From an uncultured Clostridia bacterium (lineage in GTDB: Bacteria; Bacillota; Clostridia; UMGS1883): a DNA stretch of 36,531 nucleotides. The notes beneath the pieces are model-generated. The model ran no database searches, was not told the DNA's origin, and saw only the letters and a list, made by a program, of their open reading frames with translations. The first letter of the stretch is position 1, and the number at the start of each line of letters is the position of its first letter. This document shows, in pieces, positions 1 through 9,923 of this stretch. Both the position numbers and the translations under genes were made by a program. Location: the NCBI GenBank assembly GCA_947630975.1, contig CANRJP010000017.1, positions 1 through 36,531 on the forward strand. The letters run 5' to 3'.

Positions 1-71
1 GTTTTTTGTCATGGGTGCCGTCCCCCTGTTTTGTTATTGGCCAACCGTTTTTTGTTATGGGTGCCGTCCCC
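1..71. repeat. Pair of 25-bp direct repeats, GTTTTTTGT[C/T]ATGGGTGCCGTCCCC, at 1-25 and 47-71, with a degenerate related segment between them
   Basis: The two 25-mers differ at one position. The array touches the window edge and may continue outside. Confidence 0.85.
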
Positions 72-137
72 GGCCATTTTTAGTATAGCACATTTTAACC
101 GCGAAGTCAATACGGACAAATGAAAAATGTCAGCAGT

Positions 138-641
138 TCACTCTTCCTCCAGCTCATCGGCGCCGTCACGGAGCAGGAACCGCTTTTCCCCGTCGGTGAA
201 CACAATGCCCTCGTCGGTTTCATCCTCAAATTCAAGAGCCGTCTTATGAAGCACTCCCTGCTTGCCGTCGGCAAGATTGACCCGATAAAGGCCGATGTTT
301 TCGTAGTACAGCCACTCGCCTTTGCCGTAGATCGCCCGTCCCTTGCCAAAATCCTTTATCTTGCCGTTTTTCGGTGAGATATATTTCGTCCCCTCTTCCG
401 TGTTGAAAAAGACCTTGCCGCCCAAGACGACGATTTTTTCCTCGTCGGCTCCGATATTCTCCGCCAAAACCGCTCCGTTCCTCGTTACGGTCTGGCCGTT
501 TATGGCGTAGACATCCTCGCCCACGGTGACCTCGGCGGTGGCGTTGTTTTGAACCGCCGCCGTATAGTCCGGCTTCTGCCCGCAGGAACAGAGCAGAACC
601 ACCGCCATCAGCGGCGCCATTACTTTTATAACTTTATTCAT
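138..641 (-). CDS. Small putative lipoprotein of unknown function
   Basis: 167 aa; N-terminal signal with lipobox-like LLCSC. Start overlaps the end of the upstream UPF0182 gene, suggesting translational coupling. Confidence 0.75.
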   Translation of the reverse strand: MNKVIKVMAPLMAVVLLCSCGQKPDYTAAVQNNATAEVTVGEDVYAINGQTVTRNGAVLAENIGADEEKIVVLGGKVFFNTEEGTKYISPKNGKIKDFGKGRAIYGKGEWLYYENIGLYRVNLADGKQGVLHKTALEFEDETDEGIVFTDGEKRFLLRDGADELEEE

Positions 642-3345
642 TTACTTCCGCCTCGCTCACGCTGTAATTGCCGTAAATTGCCTCTTTCAAGGCTTCCATG
701 GCCCTGCCGAACTCTATCCAGTCACCCGACGTTTGGGCGCGTTCCACGGCCTCGTAGGCGGCGGCTATCTCTTCCACTTCTCCGGCGGGGGGTTGAGGCT
801 GAACGGGCGTTATCTCCTCCGGCGGCTCGGCGGCGGAGCCTTCCGCGCTGCCAAAAAGCTTATTAAGCGCGTCCTCAAGAGTGGGCTCCATAACAACGTC
901 CTCGCCGTAGGCCACGACCACGCGCTTGACCTCGGGCAGGGCGGCGTTATTGCTGGTGGTAAGGTAAATCGGCTCCACATAGAGAAGACTGTTTTCAATG
1001 GGAATTACCAGCAGGTTACCCTTGATAACGTTGCTGCCGCCCTGATCCCAGAGAGAAATTTCCTTGGAAAACTCATCGTTGGAATCAATGCGGTTTTCAA
1101 TGTGAAGCGTTCCGTATACCGTTTTACCCGTGGGGAACTTGTAGAGCATCATTTCACCGTTGCTGCGGGAGGCCAGCCATCCCACCAGATTTTCCTTGTT
1201 GGCGGGCACAAAGGGCTGCATGAGCACCAGCTCGGCGTCTTCGTCGCCGAAGCTCTTGAGCTGCATCAGGTTATAATAGGGCATGATCTCCGTGGTCTCA
1301 TTGTTCATATACTTTTCCTTCGGTGTGGCCCAAAGGTCGGAATTGCCGTAGAAGTTGGCGGTGTCCGTCATGTGATAGCGGAGAAAAACGTTGTACTGTA
1401 TGCTGAACATGGCCTCGGGACAGCGGATATGCTCCCTTAAATCAGCGGGGAACTCCCCGTCCGCAAAGGCGGAGGGATATATCTTCTCGTAAGTCCTGAT
1501 TATGGGATCGTCAGGGTCGGTGATATAGATTTTCACATCGCCGGTATAGGCGTCGATTACGGCCTTGGCGCTGTTGCGGATATAGTTGATCCCGTTATAG
1601 CTCTGGCTGTAGGGCATCTTGTCCGAGGTGGTGTATAGATCAAGAACCCACTTCAGGCCGCCGTTTTCGTCCACAAGGATATACGGGTCGTTATCCTGAA
1701 TAAGGAAGGGCGCGGCCATCTCTACTCTCTTAAAGATATTACGGTTGATGAGCAGCCTGCTGCCGCCGTCGATATAACCAGAGATAAGCAGCTTATAGTC
1801 AAGATTGTCGAGGGCGAAGAGAAAACGGTTAAGTCCGGTCATGGCAATGCCGCTGTCGCCGTTGTATATCTTGCCGGTGAGCTCGTCGTCGGTGACGTAG
1901 TCCAGCTCGTCGTAGCCTGTGTTTACGACGACATAATTGTCCGTCTTTTCACCGTAATATATGCGGGGCTCCGTTATCTGAGGGTATCCCTCGGCGCTGG
2001 TAACGGGCATATTGTCGATAACGTAAATGGGCTGGCCGTCCTCGGAGACCTGATTTATCTTGCTTGCAACTATTCCGTAGCCATGAGTGTAGCGCAAGTG
2101 AAGATTGATATAGTTTTTCGAGGTCTCGGGCAGCTTTTCCGTGTCCAGTTCACGGGGGGCGAGATTTAAAGCGCTCTTCTGTCCGTTGACGGTGTAGGGA
2201 ACTATGTCCGAATCGGTAAAGGTGTAATAGTCGCGTATACTTTTGGACGAATTGGATACGGACAGGGTCGAGGGTAAATCGGTAATTCTGATGTTCTCAA
2301 TGGTCTCCGAATTGTTGGCAATGTCCCGGGCGGTGAGATTTTCCGTCACGGGGAAGGTACGCTCCTCGATATTGTCCAGCTTGAACCCCATCTTTGTATA
2401 TTTAATGTTGCTCTCGATATACGGCTCTTCCATGGCGACCTCTTTGGGAGCGACAATAAAATTGTCAGTGAAGGCGCCGACAAGGGACATAATTATCAAC
2501 AAAGCCGGAAAAACGAGAACCGTTATTATCACGGGCTTTATTTTTCCTTTGAACAGGAAAAACAGGCCAACTATGAGCAATACGCAGATGATATAGGGAG
2601 CCGCCGTATAGAAGGGCAGCCGAATTTTAACGTCGGTATAGCCGGCGCCGGTGACACCGGCGGTTTTGGCGTAGACCAGACCCTCGGAGGTGAAGCGGTA
2701 GGTCAGGGCCTTTACCGCGCCCATAAGGAACACCAGCACCGCGCAGTGACCGAATACCGCCCGGCTGCGGAAAACCTTTACGGGGGAGCCGTCCATTCCT
2801 CCGAAAGCATACATGGCAATATATGCCACGGCGGTATATATCAGCAGCAGGACAAGTATCATGACAAAAATATCGGCCATGGAAATATAGAAGTCCCGCT
2901 TAAGCAGGAAATAACTGATGTCTTTACCGAAAAGCGGATCTTCCGTTCCGTAGTCCACCGCGTTTTTCCAGAGCAGGAATTTTTCGCCCATTCCCGAGGA
3001 GCAGCCCAAAGCCGCGAAGGCCGAAACTATGACTCCCACGCCGAACAAATATTTCCGCTTCAATATCCATGTCAGCTCTCCCCTGGCCGTCGCCGTCCGC
3101 CGGAGGAGCGCCCCGTTTGCCAAAAACAAAATCAAAGTCAGCAGAAACAGCGCTCCGCCGAAAAACAGCTTTGCTCCCAAACGGGTGAAAAACACGGCCA
3201 CGTATTCGGTGCCCACTTCATTTATCTTGAGATAGTCCATATACAGACTGAACCCGGCCACAACAAGAGCCAGAGCGGCAATCACGAGGATTATCCTCAA
3301 TATCTTTTTGAATACGGCTTCACCGTTAAGCAGGTTTTCCAACAT
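634..3345 (-). CDS. UPF0182 family (COG1615-like) multi-pass membrane protein
   Basis: N-terminal TM helices followed by a large domain resembling UPF0182 (YTFTDSDIVPYTVNGQ, LRYTHGYGIVASKINQ, YINLHLRYTHGYG). Start moved from 3453 to the Met at 3345, which has an AGGAAGGA RBS; the longer ORF would overlap ftsY. Confidence 0.85.
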   Translation of the reverse strand: MLENLLNGEAVFKKILRIILVIAALALVVAGFSLYMDYLKINEVGTEYVAVFFTRLGAKLFFGGALFLLTLILFLANGALLRRTATARGELTWILKRKYLFGVGVIVSAFAALGCSSGMGEKFLLWKNAVDYGTEDPLFGKDISYFLLKRDFYISMADIFVMILVLLLIYTAVAYIAMYAFGGMDGSPVKVFRSRAVFGHCAVLVFLMGAVKALTYRFTSEGLVYAKTAGVTGAGYTDVKIRLPFYTAAPYIICVLLIVGLFFLFKGKIKPVIITVLVFPALLIIMSLVGAFTDNFIVAPKEVAMEEPYIESNIKYTKMGFKLDNIEERTFPVTENLTARDIANNSETIENIRITDLPSTLSVSNSSKSIRDYYTFTDSDIVPYTVNGQKSALNLAPRELDTEKLPETSKNYINLHLRYTHGYGIVASKINQVSEDGQPIYVIDNMPVTSAEGYPQITEPRIYYGEKTDNYVVVNTGYDELDYVTDDELTGKIYNGDSGIAMTGLNRFLFALDNLDYKLLISGYIDGGSRLLINRNIFKRVEMAAPFLIQDNDPYILVDENGGLKWVLDLYTTSDKMPYSQSYNGINYIRNSAKAVIDAYTGDVKIYITDPDDPIIRTYEKIYPSAFADGEFPADLREHIRCPEAMFSIQYNVFLRYHMTDTANFYGNSDLWATPKEKYMNNETTEIMPYYNLMQLKSFGDEDAELVLMQPFVPANKENLVGWLASRSNGEMMLYKFPTGKTVYGTLHIENRIDSNDEFSKEISLWDQGGSNVIKGNLLVIPIENSLLYVEPIYLTTSNNAALPEVKRVVVAYGEDVVMEPTLEDALNKLFGSAEGSAAEPPEEITPVQPQPPAGEVEEIAAAYEAVERAQTSGDWIEFGRAMEALKEAIYGNYSVSEAEVNE

Positions 3346-3370
3346 AGAAATCCTTCCTTTCAAAAAAGGT

Positions 3371-4552
3371 CTATTTTTCAGGGAACAGAGCCGCGGCAAA
3401 ATCCTCGGCGTCAAACACTTGCAAATCGTTAATGCCCTCGCCCACGCCAACAAATTTCACCGGAATGCCCAGTTTTTGGATTATCTGTATCACTATACCG
3501 CCTTTGGCCGTGCCGTCAAGCTTGGTCAGGACAATGCCGGTGATGCCGGCGGCCTTGTTGAACTCCTCGGCCTGATTTACGGCGTTTTGTCCGGTGGTGG
3601 CGTCAAGCACCAGAAGAACCTCCTTGCGGGCGTCGGGAAGCTCACGCTCAATGACGCGGTTTATTTTTTTAAGCTCCTCCATCAGGTTTTTCTTGTTGTG
3701 CAGACGGCCGGCGGTATCGCAGATAAGCACGTCGGCTTCACGTTTTCTGGCGGCGTTGCAGCCGTCGAAAATGACGGCGGCGGGATCGGCGCCCTCGGTC
3801 AGCCGAACTATCTGTACCCCGTTGCGCTCGGCCCATATTTCAAGCTGGTCGGCGGCGGCGGCACGGAAGGTGTCGGCGGCGGCCAGAACCACCGTCTTGC
3901 CCTCACGCTTCAGCTTGTTGGTAAGTTTGCCGATAGTAGTTGTTTTGCCAACGCCGTTGACCCCGATGACAAGCACTACGGTAGGCTTGGTGTCGATATG
4001 GAGTTCGCTGTCGCCGCTGCTTAAAATTTCGGCGATTATGGCCTTTAATTCCTCTTTGGCTTCGTCGCTGTCGGTGATGTGCTTTTCCTTCACCCGCTCG
4101 CGAAGCATATCTACAATTTCCATCGACGTCTGTCCGCCGATGTCGGCAAAAATCAGCGTTTCTTCCAAATCGTCATAGAGATCGTCGTCAATTTTTGTAA
4201 AGGCCTGGAACACACTATCGACCTTGTCGGTAAACGCGTTTCTGGTCTTTCCCAGCCCCTCCACAAGCCGGCTGAACAGCCCTTTTTTGGTGGGCTTCTC
4301 CTCGTATTCGATCTCTTGCTCCGGCTCTTCGTCAGGAATATAAGCTCCTTGGGGTGGCAGCTCGCCGTCCAACTCTACAGGCTCGGCCTCCTCCAATAAT
4401 TCCTCAAGAGTCTCGCCCGCCCCGTCAAGCGCCGCGTCCAGCTCGGCCAACTCCTCTTCGTCGGGCCCATAGACGCCCGCGTCGGAGCGCTCCGGCTCAT
4501 TAGCCGTCCCGTCTGTCTGCTTCTTTTTTTTAAAAAAATCAAATAACGCCAT
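3371..4552 (-). CDS. ftsY: Signal recognition particle receptor FtsY
   Basis: Acidic N-terminus plus SRP GTPase NG domain (GVNGVGKTTTIGKL, DTAGRLHNKKNLMEEL, TKLDGTAKGG). Start chosen as MALFDFFKKKK, with a GGGAG RBS. Confidence 0.95.
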   Translation of the reverse strand: MALFDFFKKKKQTDGTANEPERSDAGVYGPDEEELAELDAALDGAGETLEELLEEAEPVELDGELPPQGAYIPDEEPEQEIEYEEKPTKKGLFSRLVEGLGKTRNAFTDKVDSVFQAFTKIDDDLYDDLEETLIFADIGGQTSMEIVDMLRERVKEKHITDSDEAKEELKAIIAEILSSGDSELHIDTKPTVVLVIGVNGVGKTTTIGKLTNKLKREGKTVVLAAADTFRAAAADQLEIWAERNGVQIVRLTEGADPAAVIFDGCNAARKREADVLICDTAGRLHNKKNLMEELKKINRVIERELPDARKEVLLVLDATTGQNAVNQAEEFNKAAGITGIVLTKLDGTAKGGIVIQIIQKLGIPVKFVGVGEGINDLQVFDAEDFAAALFPEK

Positions 4553-4566
4553 TACAAATTCTCCCT

Positions 4567-7500
4567 TCAATTATATTCTTCATCGGCCGCTATCTCATCC
4601 AAATTCATGGACAGCAGACGGCTGACGCCTTTTTCCTGCATGGTAACGCCGTAAAGTATGTCCGCGGCCTCCATAGTGCCGCGACGGTGAGTTATCAGTA
4701 CAAACTGTGTATTCTTGTCATAATTTCTGATGTATTCGGCAAAACGGTAGACGTTTTCCTCATCGAGGGCGGCCTCTATCTCGTCCAGAACTATAAAGGG
4801 CGAGGGCGTAGCCTTGAGCAGCGCGAAGAGCAGGGCTATCGCCGTCAAGGCGTGTTCGCCGCCGGAAAACAGCGATATGCTTTGGAGCCGCTTTCCCGGG
4901 GGCTGAACCTCTATCTCGATCCCGCTTTCCAACACGTCGTCCGGATCGGCAAGACGCACTTCCGCATGGCCGCCGCCGAAGAGCTCGGTAAAAATCTCGC
5001 CGAAGCTCTTATTTATCATTTCAAATTTTTCCCTGAACTGACTTTTCATAACCGTCATCATTTCGGAAATCAGCTTTTCAAGGTTTTTCTTTCCCTCTTC
5101 CAGGTCAGACACCTGGGCGGTCATAAACTCGTAACGCTGCTTCACATCCTTATATTCCTCGATAGCGTCCACATTTATATTGCCCAAGGCCCGTATCTGA
5201 CCCTTAAGCTCGCCGATGCGTTTGTTGGCGGCGGTTATGGATCCGATTTCCTTTTTAAAAGGCCGGGCGGTGTTGTAGGTCAGCTCATAGTCGTCCCACA
5301 GACGGTTCGACGCGCTCTCGAGATCGTTTTCCATGCGGGTTTTTTTGGTCTCAAGCCGAACGGTCTCCTCCTGGACGCTGAAAATAGACTCGCTGAGGCT
5401 TTTGATTTTATCCCGCATTTCGTCAAGCTTTATGTTTACGCCTGTTTTTTCCGTCAAGCGAGCCTCTACCTCGGTTTTTGCGGCGGAGACCGCTGTTTCC
5501 TGACCGGCGTAAGCCCGGCGGTTCTCCTCAAGCTGACCGGTGAGTTCCTCTATCTTTTTCCGAAGCTCCTCGGCGGCGGCGACCTGCTGTTTATAATCGG
5601 CTTCGGAGCTTTCAAGGCTTGAACTCAATTCTTCAAGGCGGCGCTCCGAAATTTCCACGTCTTTTTCCGTACCGCCGATCTCAAGAAATTTATCCGTTAC
5701 AGCCTTTGACGCCGCCTCGCGATCCTTAACCGCCCTGTCAAAAGCCTCCTGCCGCCTGCGTATAAGCTCCTCGGCGGCGGACGCGAGATTGCCGGAGCCA
5801 TTTAAAAGGCTGTTGAGTTCATCTCTGTCCTGTTCCGCGCCCGTTGTCAATACCGTCAGTTCTTCTCTTTCTTTTTCAAGTTTTGCAATACGTTCCCCCG
5901 CGGCGGCGATAAGTCCCTGTTTCAGTTGGACGGCGGCGTCTAAACCGGACAGCTTCTTCTCCGCCTCACTCAATCCGCTTCTAAGTAATTCAAGCTCTTC
6001 CCTCGCCTTCGACAGTCTTTCATTTAAGGCGTCGATTTCCGCTTCATTATTTTCGGCGGACTTGTCCAATGCCGCGCAGTCCTTTTCGAGGACATTGATC
6101 TCCTCCGCGCGGCGGAGCAAGGCCTGGCTCTTGTTTATGCTGCCGCCTGTAATGCTGCCGCCGGGCTGAAGCAGTTCGCCGTCAAGGGTGACTATTTTCA
6201 GTCTGTATCCGTTCTCACGGGCGACTGTATTGGCGGTGTCGATATTATCTACCACAAGAGTACGTCCCAGCAGGGACTCGACCACGTTCCTGATTTCCGG
6301 CCCGCAGTCCACCAAGTCCGAGGCCACGGCGACGACTCCTTTACGGCTCATGAGCCGGGCCTCGTTATCCAAACGACGGCCCTTCTGAGTATTGATGGGC
6401 AGGAAGGTTACCCTGCCAAGCCGATTAGTTTTTAGATACTCAATGGCCTCTTTGGCGTCTGCCTCATCGTTTACAACGATATTTTGCATAGCGCCCCCCA
6501 ATGCAACCTCTACGGCGGTTATGTATTTGCCGTCGGTCTTGATGAGTTTGCTGAGTACGCCCACCAAACTCCCGCGATATTTACGGCTGCGGTGGTCATT
6601 CATCAGTTCGCGCACGCTTCGGGTATAACCCTCGAGGCTTCGCTCCATGTCCTTGAGCATATTGAGTCTCGCCCGTTTTTCGCCGATGCTTGAAATTATT
6701 CTGTTGTATTCATCTTTTTTTGCCTGAATTTCCGCCGACGCCGCAGCCGCGCCGTCCGAATCTTTTTCCAGCTTTGCGGCAAGCTCCCCGCATTCGGCAG
6801 CCACGGCTTCCCTGTCATTTTCTATTTGAGCGGCTTCGGCGGCAAGATTGGCAATTTCGGCCCTGACCTCTGTGATTTCGCTCTCAATGGCCGAGCTTCT
6901 GGCCCCGTAGGACTGCTTTAAAGTATCGATACCCTCAAGTCTGGTACGGGCTTCGGTCTTTTTTCGGTTGAGGTCGGCGGCGCTGTTTTTGGCCTGCTCA
7001 AGCTCGTTATTACGTGCGGCCATCTCCCGTGTCGCTTCCGCAAGCCGTTCTTTTGCGTCCTCATGCTCCGCCCGCAGAGCTTTGAGCCGCTCCTCAAGCC
7101 TTTCTTTTTCGGTTTTTTCGGCGGTAATGCCCGCGTTCAGGCCGTCGGTATGTTTACCGTGGCTCTCAAGCCGCGCCTCAATTTGCAGGAGATTTTCCTT
7201 TGTGTTATTTATATTATTTTCAATAAGTGTTTTTTCGTTTTCAGTCGCGGCCGCCTGGGCCTCGACCCGCGAAAGTTCCTCTCTGGCTTTATCTATCTCG
7301 CTGTCCTTTTCCTTGACCTGCCGAAAAAGCGCTTCACTTTGAGCGTTCGCCCCGTCATGCTCGGCCTTGACCGCCTCCAGCTGGGCGACGGCGATCTCAT
7401 ATTTTTCAGCCGCCTCCTCGGCCTGAGAGCGTTTTGTTTCGATAATATTCAGCAGAGCGCTGACCTCTATGCCCTTCAGTTCCTCTCTAAGATCCAGAAA

Positions 7501-8151
7501 TTTCAAGGCCTTTTCACTCTGACGTTTAAGGGGCTCAACCCTTGTTTCCAGCTCGGTCAGTATATCCCGCACTCGAACAAGATTATCCTCCGTGCGATCC
7601 AGCTTGCGCTCGGCCTCCTGCTTGCGCCAGCGGTATTTACTGATGCCGGCGGCTTCCTCAAAGACACCTCGGCGTTCCTCGCTTTTTTGTGAAACTATTT
7701 CGGCTATCTTGCCTTGACCCACAATGGAGTAGCCGTCGCGTCCCATACCCGTGTCCATAAAAAGCTCGTGAATGTCCCTTAACCGGCAGGGAGCGCGGTT
7801 TATCAGGTATTCGCTCTCACCGCTGCGATAAACCCGGCGGGTTATCTCCACCTCGGCGTAATCGCTGGCCAAAAAACCTGTGGTGTTGTCAAAAGCCATA
7901 GTGACCTCGGCATATCCCAGGGGACGGCGCTTTTGAGTGCCGTTAAAAATTACGTCCTCCATTTTTCCGCCGCGGAGAGCCTTGGCGCTCTGTTCTCCAA
8001 GCACCCAGCGTATAGCGTCCGAAATATTGCTCTTTCCGCTGCCGTTGGGGCCGACAATGCCGGTTATGCCCTGATGCACGTCTATTACGGTCTTGTCGGC
8101 AAAGGACTTGAAGCCCTGAAGCTCTATACGTTTAAGATACAAGTATCTCAC
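4567..8151 (-). CDS. smc: Chromosome segregation protein SMC
   Basis: 1194 aa; Walker A GPNGSGKSNISDAIRW, two long coiled coils, hinge, ABC signature SLFSGGEHALTAIALLFALLK, Walker B FIVLDEIEAALDEENV. Confidence 0.97.
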   Translation of the reverse strand: MRYLYLKRIELQGFKSFADKTVIDVHQGITGIVGPNGSGKSNISDAIRWVLGEQSAKALRGGKMEDVIFNGTQKRRPLGYAEVTMAFDNTTGFLASDYAEVEITRRVYRSGESEYLINRAPCRLRDIHELFMDTGMGRDGYSIVGQGKIAEIVSQKSEERRGVFEEAAGISKYRWRKQEAERKLDRTEDNLVRVRDILTELETRVEPLKRQSEKALKFLDLREELKGIEVSALLNIIETKRSQAEEAAEKYEIAVAQLEAVKAEHDGANAQSEALFRQVKEKDSEIDKAREELSRVEAQAAATENEKTLIENNINNTKENLLQIEARLESHGKHTDGLNAGITAEKTEKERLEERLKALRAEHEDAKERLAEATREMAARNNELEQAKNSAADLNRKKTEARTRLEGIDTLKQSYGARSSAIESEITEVRAEIANLAAEAAQIENDREAVAAECGELAAKLEKDSDGAAAASAEIQAKKDEYNRIISSIGEKRARLNMLKDMERSLEGYTRSVRELMNDHRSRKYRGSLVGVLSKLIKTDGKYITAVEVALGGAMQNIVVNDEADAKEAIEYLKTNRLGRVTFLPINTQKGRRLDNEARLMSRKGVVAVASDLVDCGPEIRNVVESLLGRTLVVDNIDTANTVARENGYRLKIVTLDGELLQPGGSITGGSINKSQALLRRAEEINVLEKDCAALDKSAENNEAEIDALNERLSKAREELELLRSGLSEAEKKLSGLDAAVQLKQGLIAAAGERIAKLEKEREELTVLTTGAEQDRDELNSLLNGSGNLASAAEELIRRRQEAFDRAVKDREAASKAVTDKFLEIGGTEKDVEISERRLEELSSSLESSEADYKQQVAAAEELRKKIEELTGQLEENRRAYAGQETAVSAAKTEVEARLTEKTGVNIKLDEMRDKIKSLSESIFSVQEETVRLETKKTRMENDLESASNRLWDDYELTYNTARPFKKEIGSITAANKRIGELKGQIRALGNINVDAIEEYKDVKQRYEFMTAQVSDLEEGKKNLEKLISEMMTVMKSQFREKFEMINKSFGEIFTELFGGGHAEVRLADPDDVLESGIEIEVQPPGKRLQSISLFSGGEHALTAIALLFALLKATPSPFIVLDEIEAALDEENVYRFAEYIRNYDKNTQFVLITHRRGTMEAADILYGVTMQEKGVSRLLSMNLDEIAADEEYN

Positions 8152-8175
8152 CTCTTAAAGTTACAACTAAAATTT

Positions 8176-8204
8176 ATTATATCATAAAACGGAATAAAAT
8201 GCAA
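8176..8204 (-). promoter_or_regulatory. Putative sigma-A promoter for smc (TTGCAT-N17-TATAAT)
   Basis: Minus-strand -35 TTGCAT (8204-8199) and -10 TATAAT (8181-8176) with a 17-bp spacer, just upstream of smc. Confidence 0.6.
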
Positions 8205-8213
8205 CGCTAAAAT

Positions 8214-8252
8214 TAAAAAAATCAGGCCCCGCAGCATCAAGCGGAACCTGAT
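8214..8252 (-). terminator. Intrinsic terminator after the parvulin-type foldase gene
   Basis: Minus-strand hairpin ATCAGGTTCCGC-TTGATGCT-GCGGGGCCTGAT followed by TTTTTTT. Confidence 0.8.
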
Positions 8253-8265
8253 ATAATTTTTTATC

Positions 8266-9492
8266 CTATTCAGCCGGTTCGGCTGGAACTTCTTCGGTAG
8301 GCGTAGCGGAATCTACGGCGGTGTCGGACGCAGTATCGACCGTTCCGGCGGCATCGGTATCTGTGGAACCCGCCGCCTGTTGCTGCTGCGCCGCCTGCTG
8401 AGCCTGCTGCTCCATGGCGGCCTGCTGTTCGGCCTCAAGCTCCTCCTGCTGAGCGGAGAGCGCCTCGTCAAGTACATCGTCATATATCTTGGTGGACGCG
8501 GTCTCTACCCACTGCTCCATTGCGTCGCTGAACTTTTGGGCAACGAGGTTAGACTCAGCATCTTCATAGCCGTCAACACCCTTAGTCAGAGGATAACGGT
8601 AAATAACGTGGTAGCCGTAATCTGTCTTGACCGGTGTTTTGGTGTACTCGTTGGGGCCAAGGGCCTTGGTTCCCTGATAGAACTCGTCAACCATTTCGCC
8701 CTCGGTGAACACATAGTAGTCCTGCTGCTCCATGCCGGGATCCTCGCCGTATTCTTCAATGAGCTTGGCCATATCTTCACCGGCGTCCAGCTTCGCCACA
8801 ACCTCGTTCGCTTTGGCGAGAGCCTGCTCGTCGGTGGTGTCGTCGTCAATGAGAATGAGTACATGACTGGCCTTAAGATACTTATCGGCAACTTCGGCAT
8901 CTGTCACGGCGCAAATTTCACCCTCCTGGGAAAGGCGATCCATAAGCTCCGTTATAACCTGAGAACGCTGCATATATTTTTCAACGGTGTAATCGCTGAT
9001 GAAGCAATAATCGAGGTAATTTTTATATTCCTCCTCGTCGCCGCCAAAGTTCTGGTTGATAAGGTTCTGCTTCTGCTTGTCGGCGGCCTCTACCACATCG
9101 TCGTCCACAAGAATATCATACTCTTTGGCCTTCTGCTGGGCGACTATAAACTGGGACATCTGATCCACGGTAACTTGACGGACAACTTCTCCGTAGGTCT
9201 TGCCCGTATATTTTTCGTCGTCGCCGACATACTGCTGATTTTCCCAATCATATATGCCCATGGACGCATAGCTGTACTGTATCTGGGCGGCGTTGTTGTA
9301 ATACATAAAGTTGAAATCCGCAAGGGTCAAGTCCTGACCGTTGACCTCGGCCACGATAGTCTCGTCGTATTTGTTGCTTTCGGCATCACTGATGACTCCG
9401 TCCTCGTTAGGCTTGCCCACAAAATGGCAGCCGCTGAGAGCCACGATCCCGCTCACGGCCGCGGCGGCCAGAGCCATTAATCTCTTATTCAT
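8266..9492 (-). CDS. Peptidylprolyl isomerase, PrsA/parvulin-type lipoprotein
   Basis: Lipobox-like LSGC; rotamase motifs (ASHVLI, FTEGEMVDEFYQGTKALGPNEYTKTPVKTDYGYHVIYR); Q-rich C-terminal tail. Start taken at MNKRLMALAAAAV. Confidence 0.88.
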   Translation of the reverse strand: MNKRLMALAAAAVSGIVALSGCHFVGKPNEDGVISDAESNKYDETIVAEVNGQDLTLADFNFMYYNNAAQIQYSYASMGIYDWENQQYVGDDEKYTGKTYGEVVRQVTVDQMSQFIVAQQKAKEYDILVDDDVVEAADKQKQNLINQNFGGDEEEYKNYLDYCFISDYTVEKYMQRSQVITELMDRLSQEGEICAVTDAEVADKYLKASHVLILIDDDTTDEQALAKANEVVAKLDAGEDMAKLIEEYGEDPGMEQQDYYVFTEGEMVDEFYQGTKALGPNEYTKTPVKTDYGYHVIYRYPLTKGVDGYEDAESNLVAQKFSDAMEQWVETASTKIYDDVLDEALSAQQEELEAEQQAAMEQQAQQAAQQQQAAGSTDTDAAGTVDTASDTAVDSATPTEEVPAEPAE

Positions 9493-9529
9493 TGGTTTTC
9501 CTCCCATATAAATTTATTAAACTTCTTTT

Positions 9530-9558
9530 ATTATACACTATTAAATTTTATTTTGCAA
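9530..9558 (-). promoter_or_regulatory. Putative sigma-A promoter for the foldase gene (TTGCAA-N17-TATAAT)
   Basis: -35 at 9558-9553 and -10 at 9535-9530 on the minus strand, 17-bp spacer. Confidence 0.6.
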
Positions 9559-9605
9559 GTACTAATGTCAGATTTTTTTAATTATTTTTTATACGCAGCA
9601 AATAA

Positions 9606-9923
9606 GGGGCCGTGAAAAAACGGCGCTCTGTAACATGGAGGCACGGGGCCGGTCGAAAAAATCGTGCAGAACGGACGAAAATCAGCTCTCGAAGGCGGCT
9701 CACGCCGCCGAGAAAGCCCTCCCGACGGCGTACATTGGTACGCCGAGGGTGATTTTCGTTCGTAGTTCAAGGGCATAAAAACCAGAAAATTCGCTCGTTA
9801 GGGCGAATTTTCTACATTATACAATTATTTTATTTTTAATGATTGAGTTATATAACACTCAAATTTGCCTTAAATTAAGTCATACTGCCCTTGAACGATC
9901 TGCGCGACTTTTTTTACGGCCCT
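9606..9923. mobile_element. Non-autonomous (MITE-like) element, copy A, with GGGCCGT[A/G]AAAAAA terminal inverted repeats
   Basis: Ends GGGGCCGTGAAAAAACGGCGC and (minus strand) AGGGCCGTAAAAAAAGTCGCGC. The right ~170 bp and left ~65 bp closely match the reverse complement of the 23.03-23.57 kb element. Contains hairpin AGAAAATTCGC-CCTAACGA-GCGAATTTTCT and paired GTTCAAGGG/CCCTTGAAC. Confidence 0.8.

Noticed and set aside
1-71. Considered as a CRISPR array
   Set aside because: Only two full repeat copies, and the spacer region itself resembles a decayed repeat; no cas genes in the window.
733-1440. 235-aa plus-strand ORF
   Set aside because: Antisense to the UPF0182 gene; no recognisable family features.
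3346-3453. N-terminal extension of the UPF0182 ORF (MLAWARALTICK...)
   Set aside because: Would overlap ftsY; a better start with a strong RBS exists at 3345.
4687-5622. 311-aa plus-strand ORF
   Set aside because: Antisense to the conserved smc C-terminal region.
8380-9480. 366-aa plus-strand ORF opposite the foldase gene
   Set aside because: Antisense shadow of a clear parvulin-type CDS; no RBS or domain signal.
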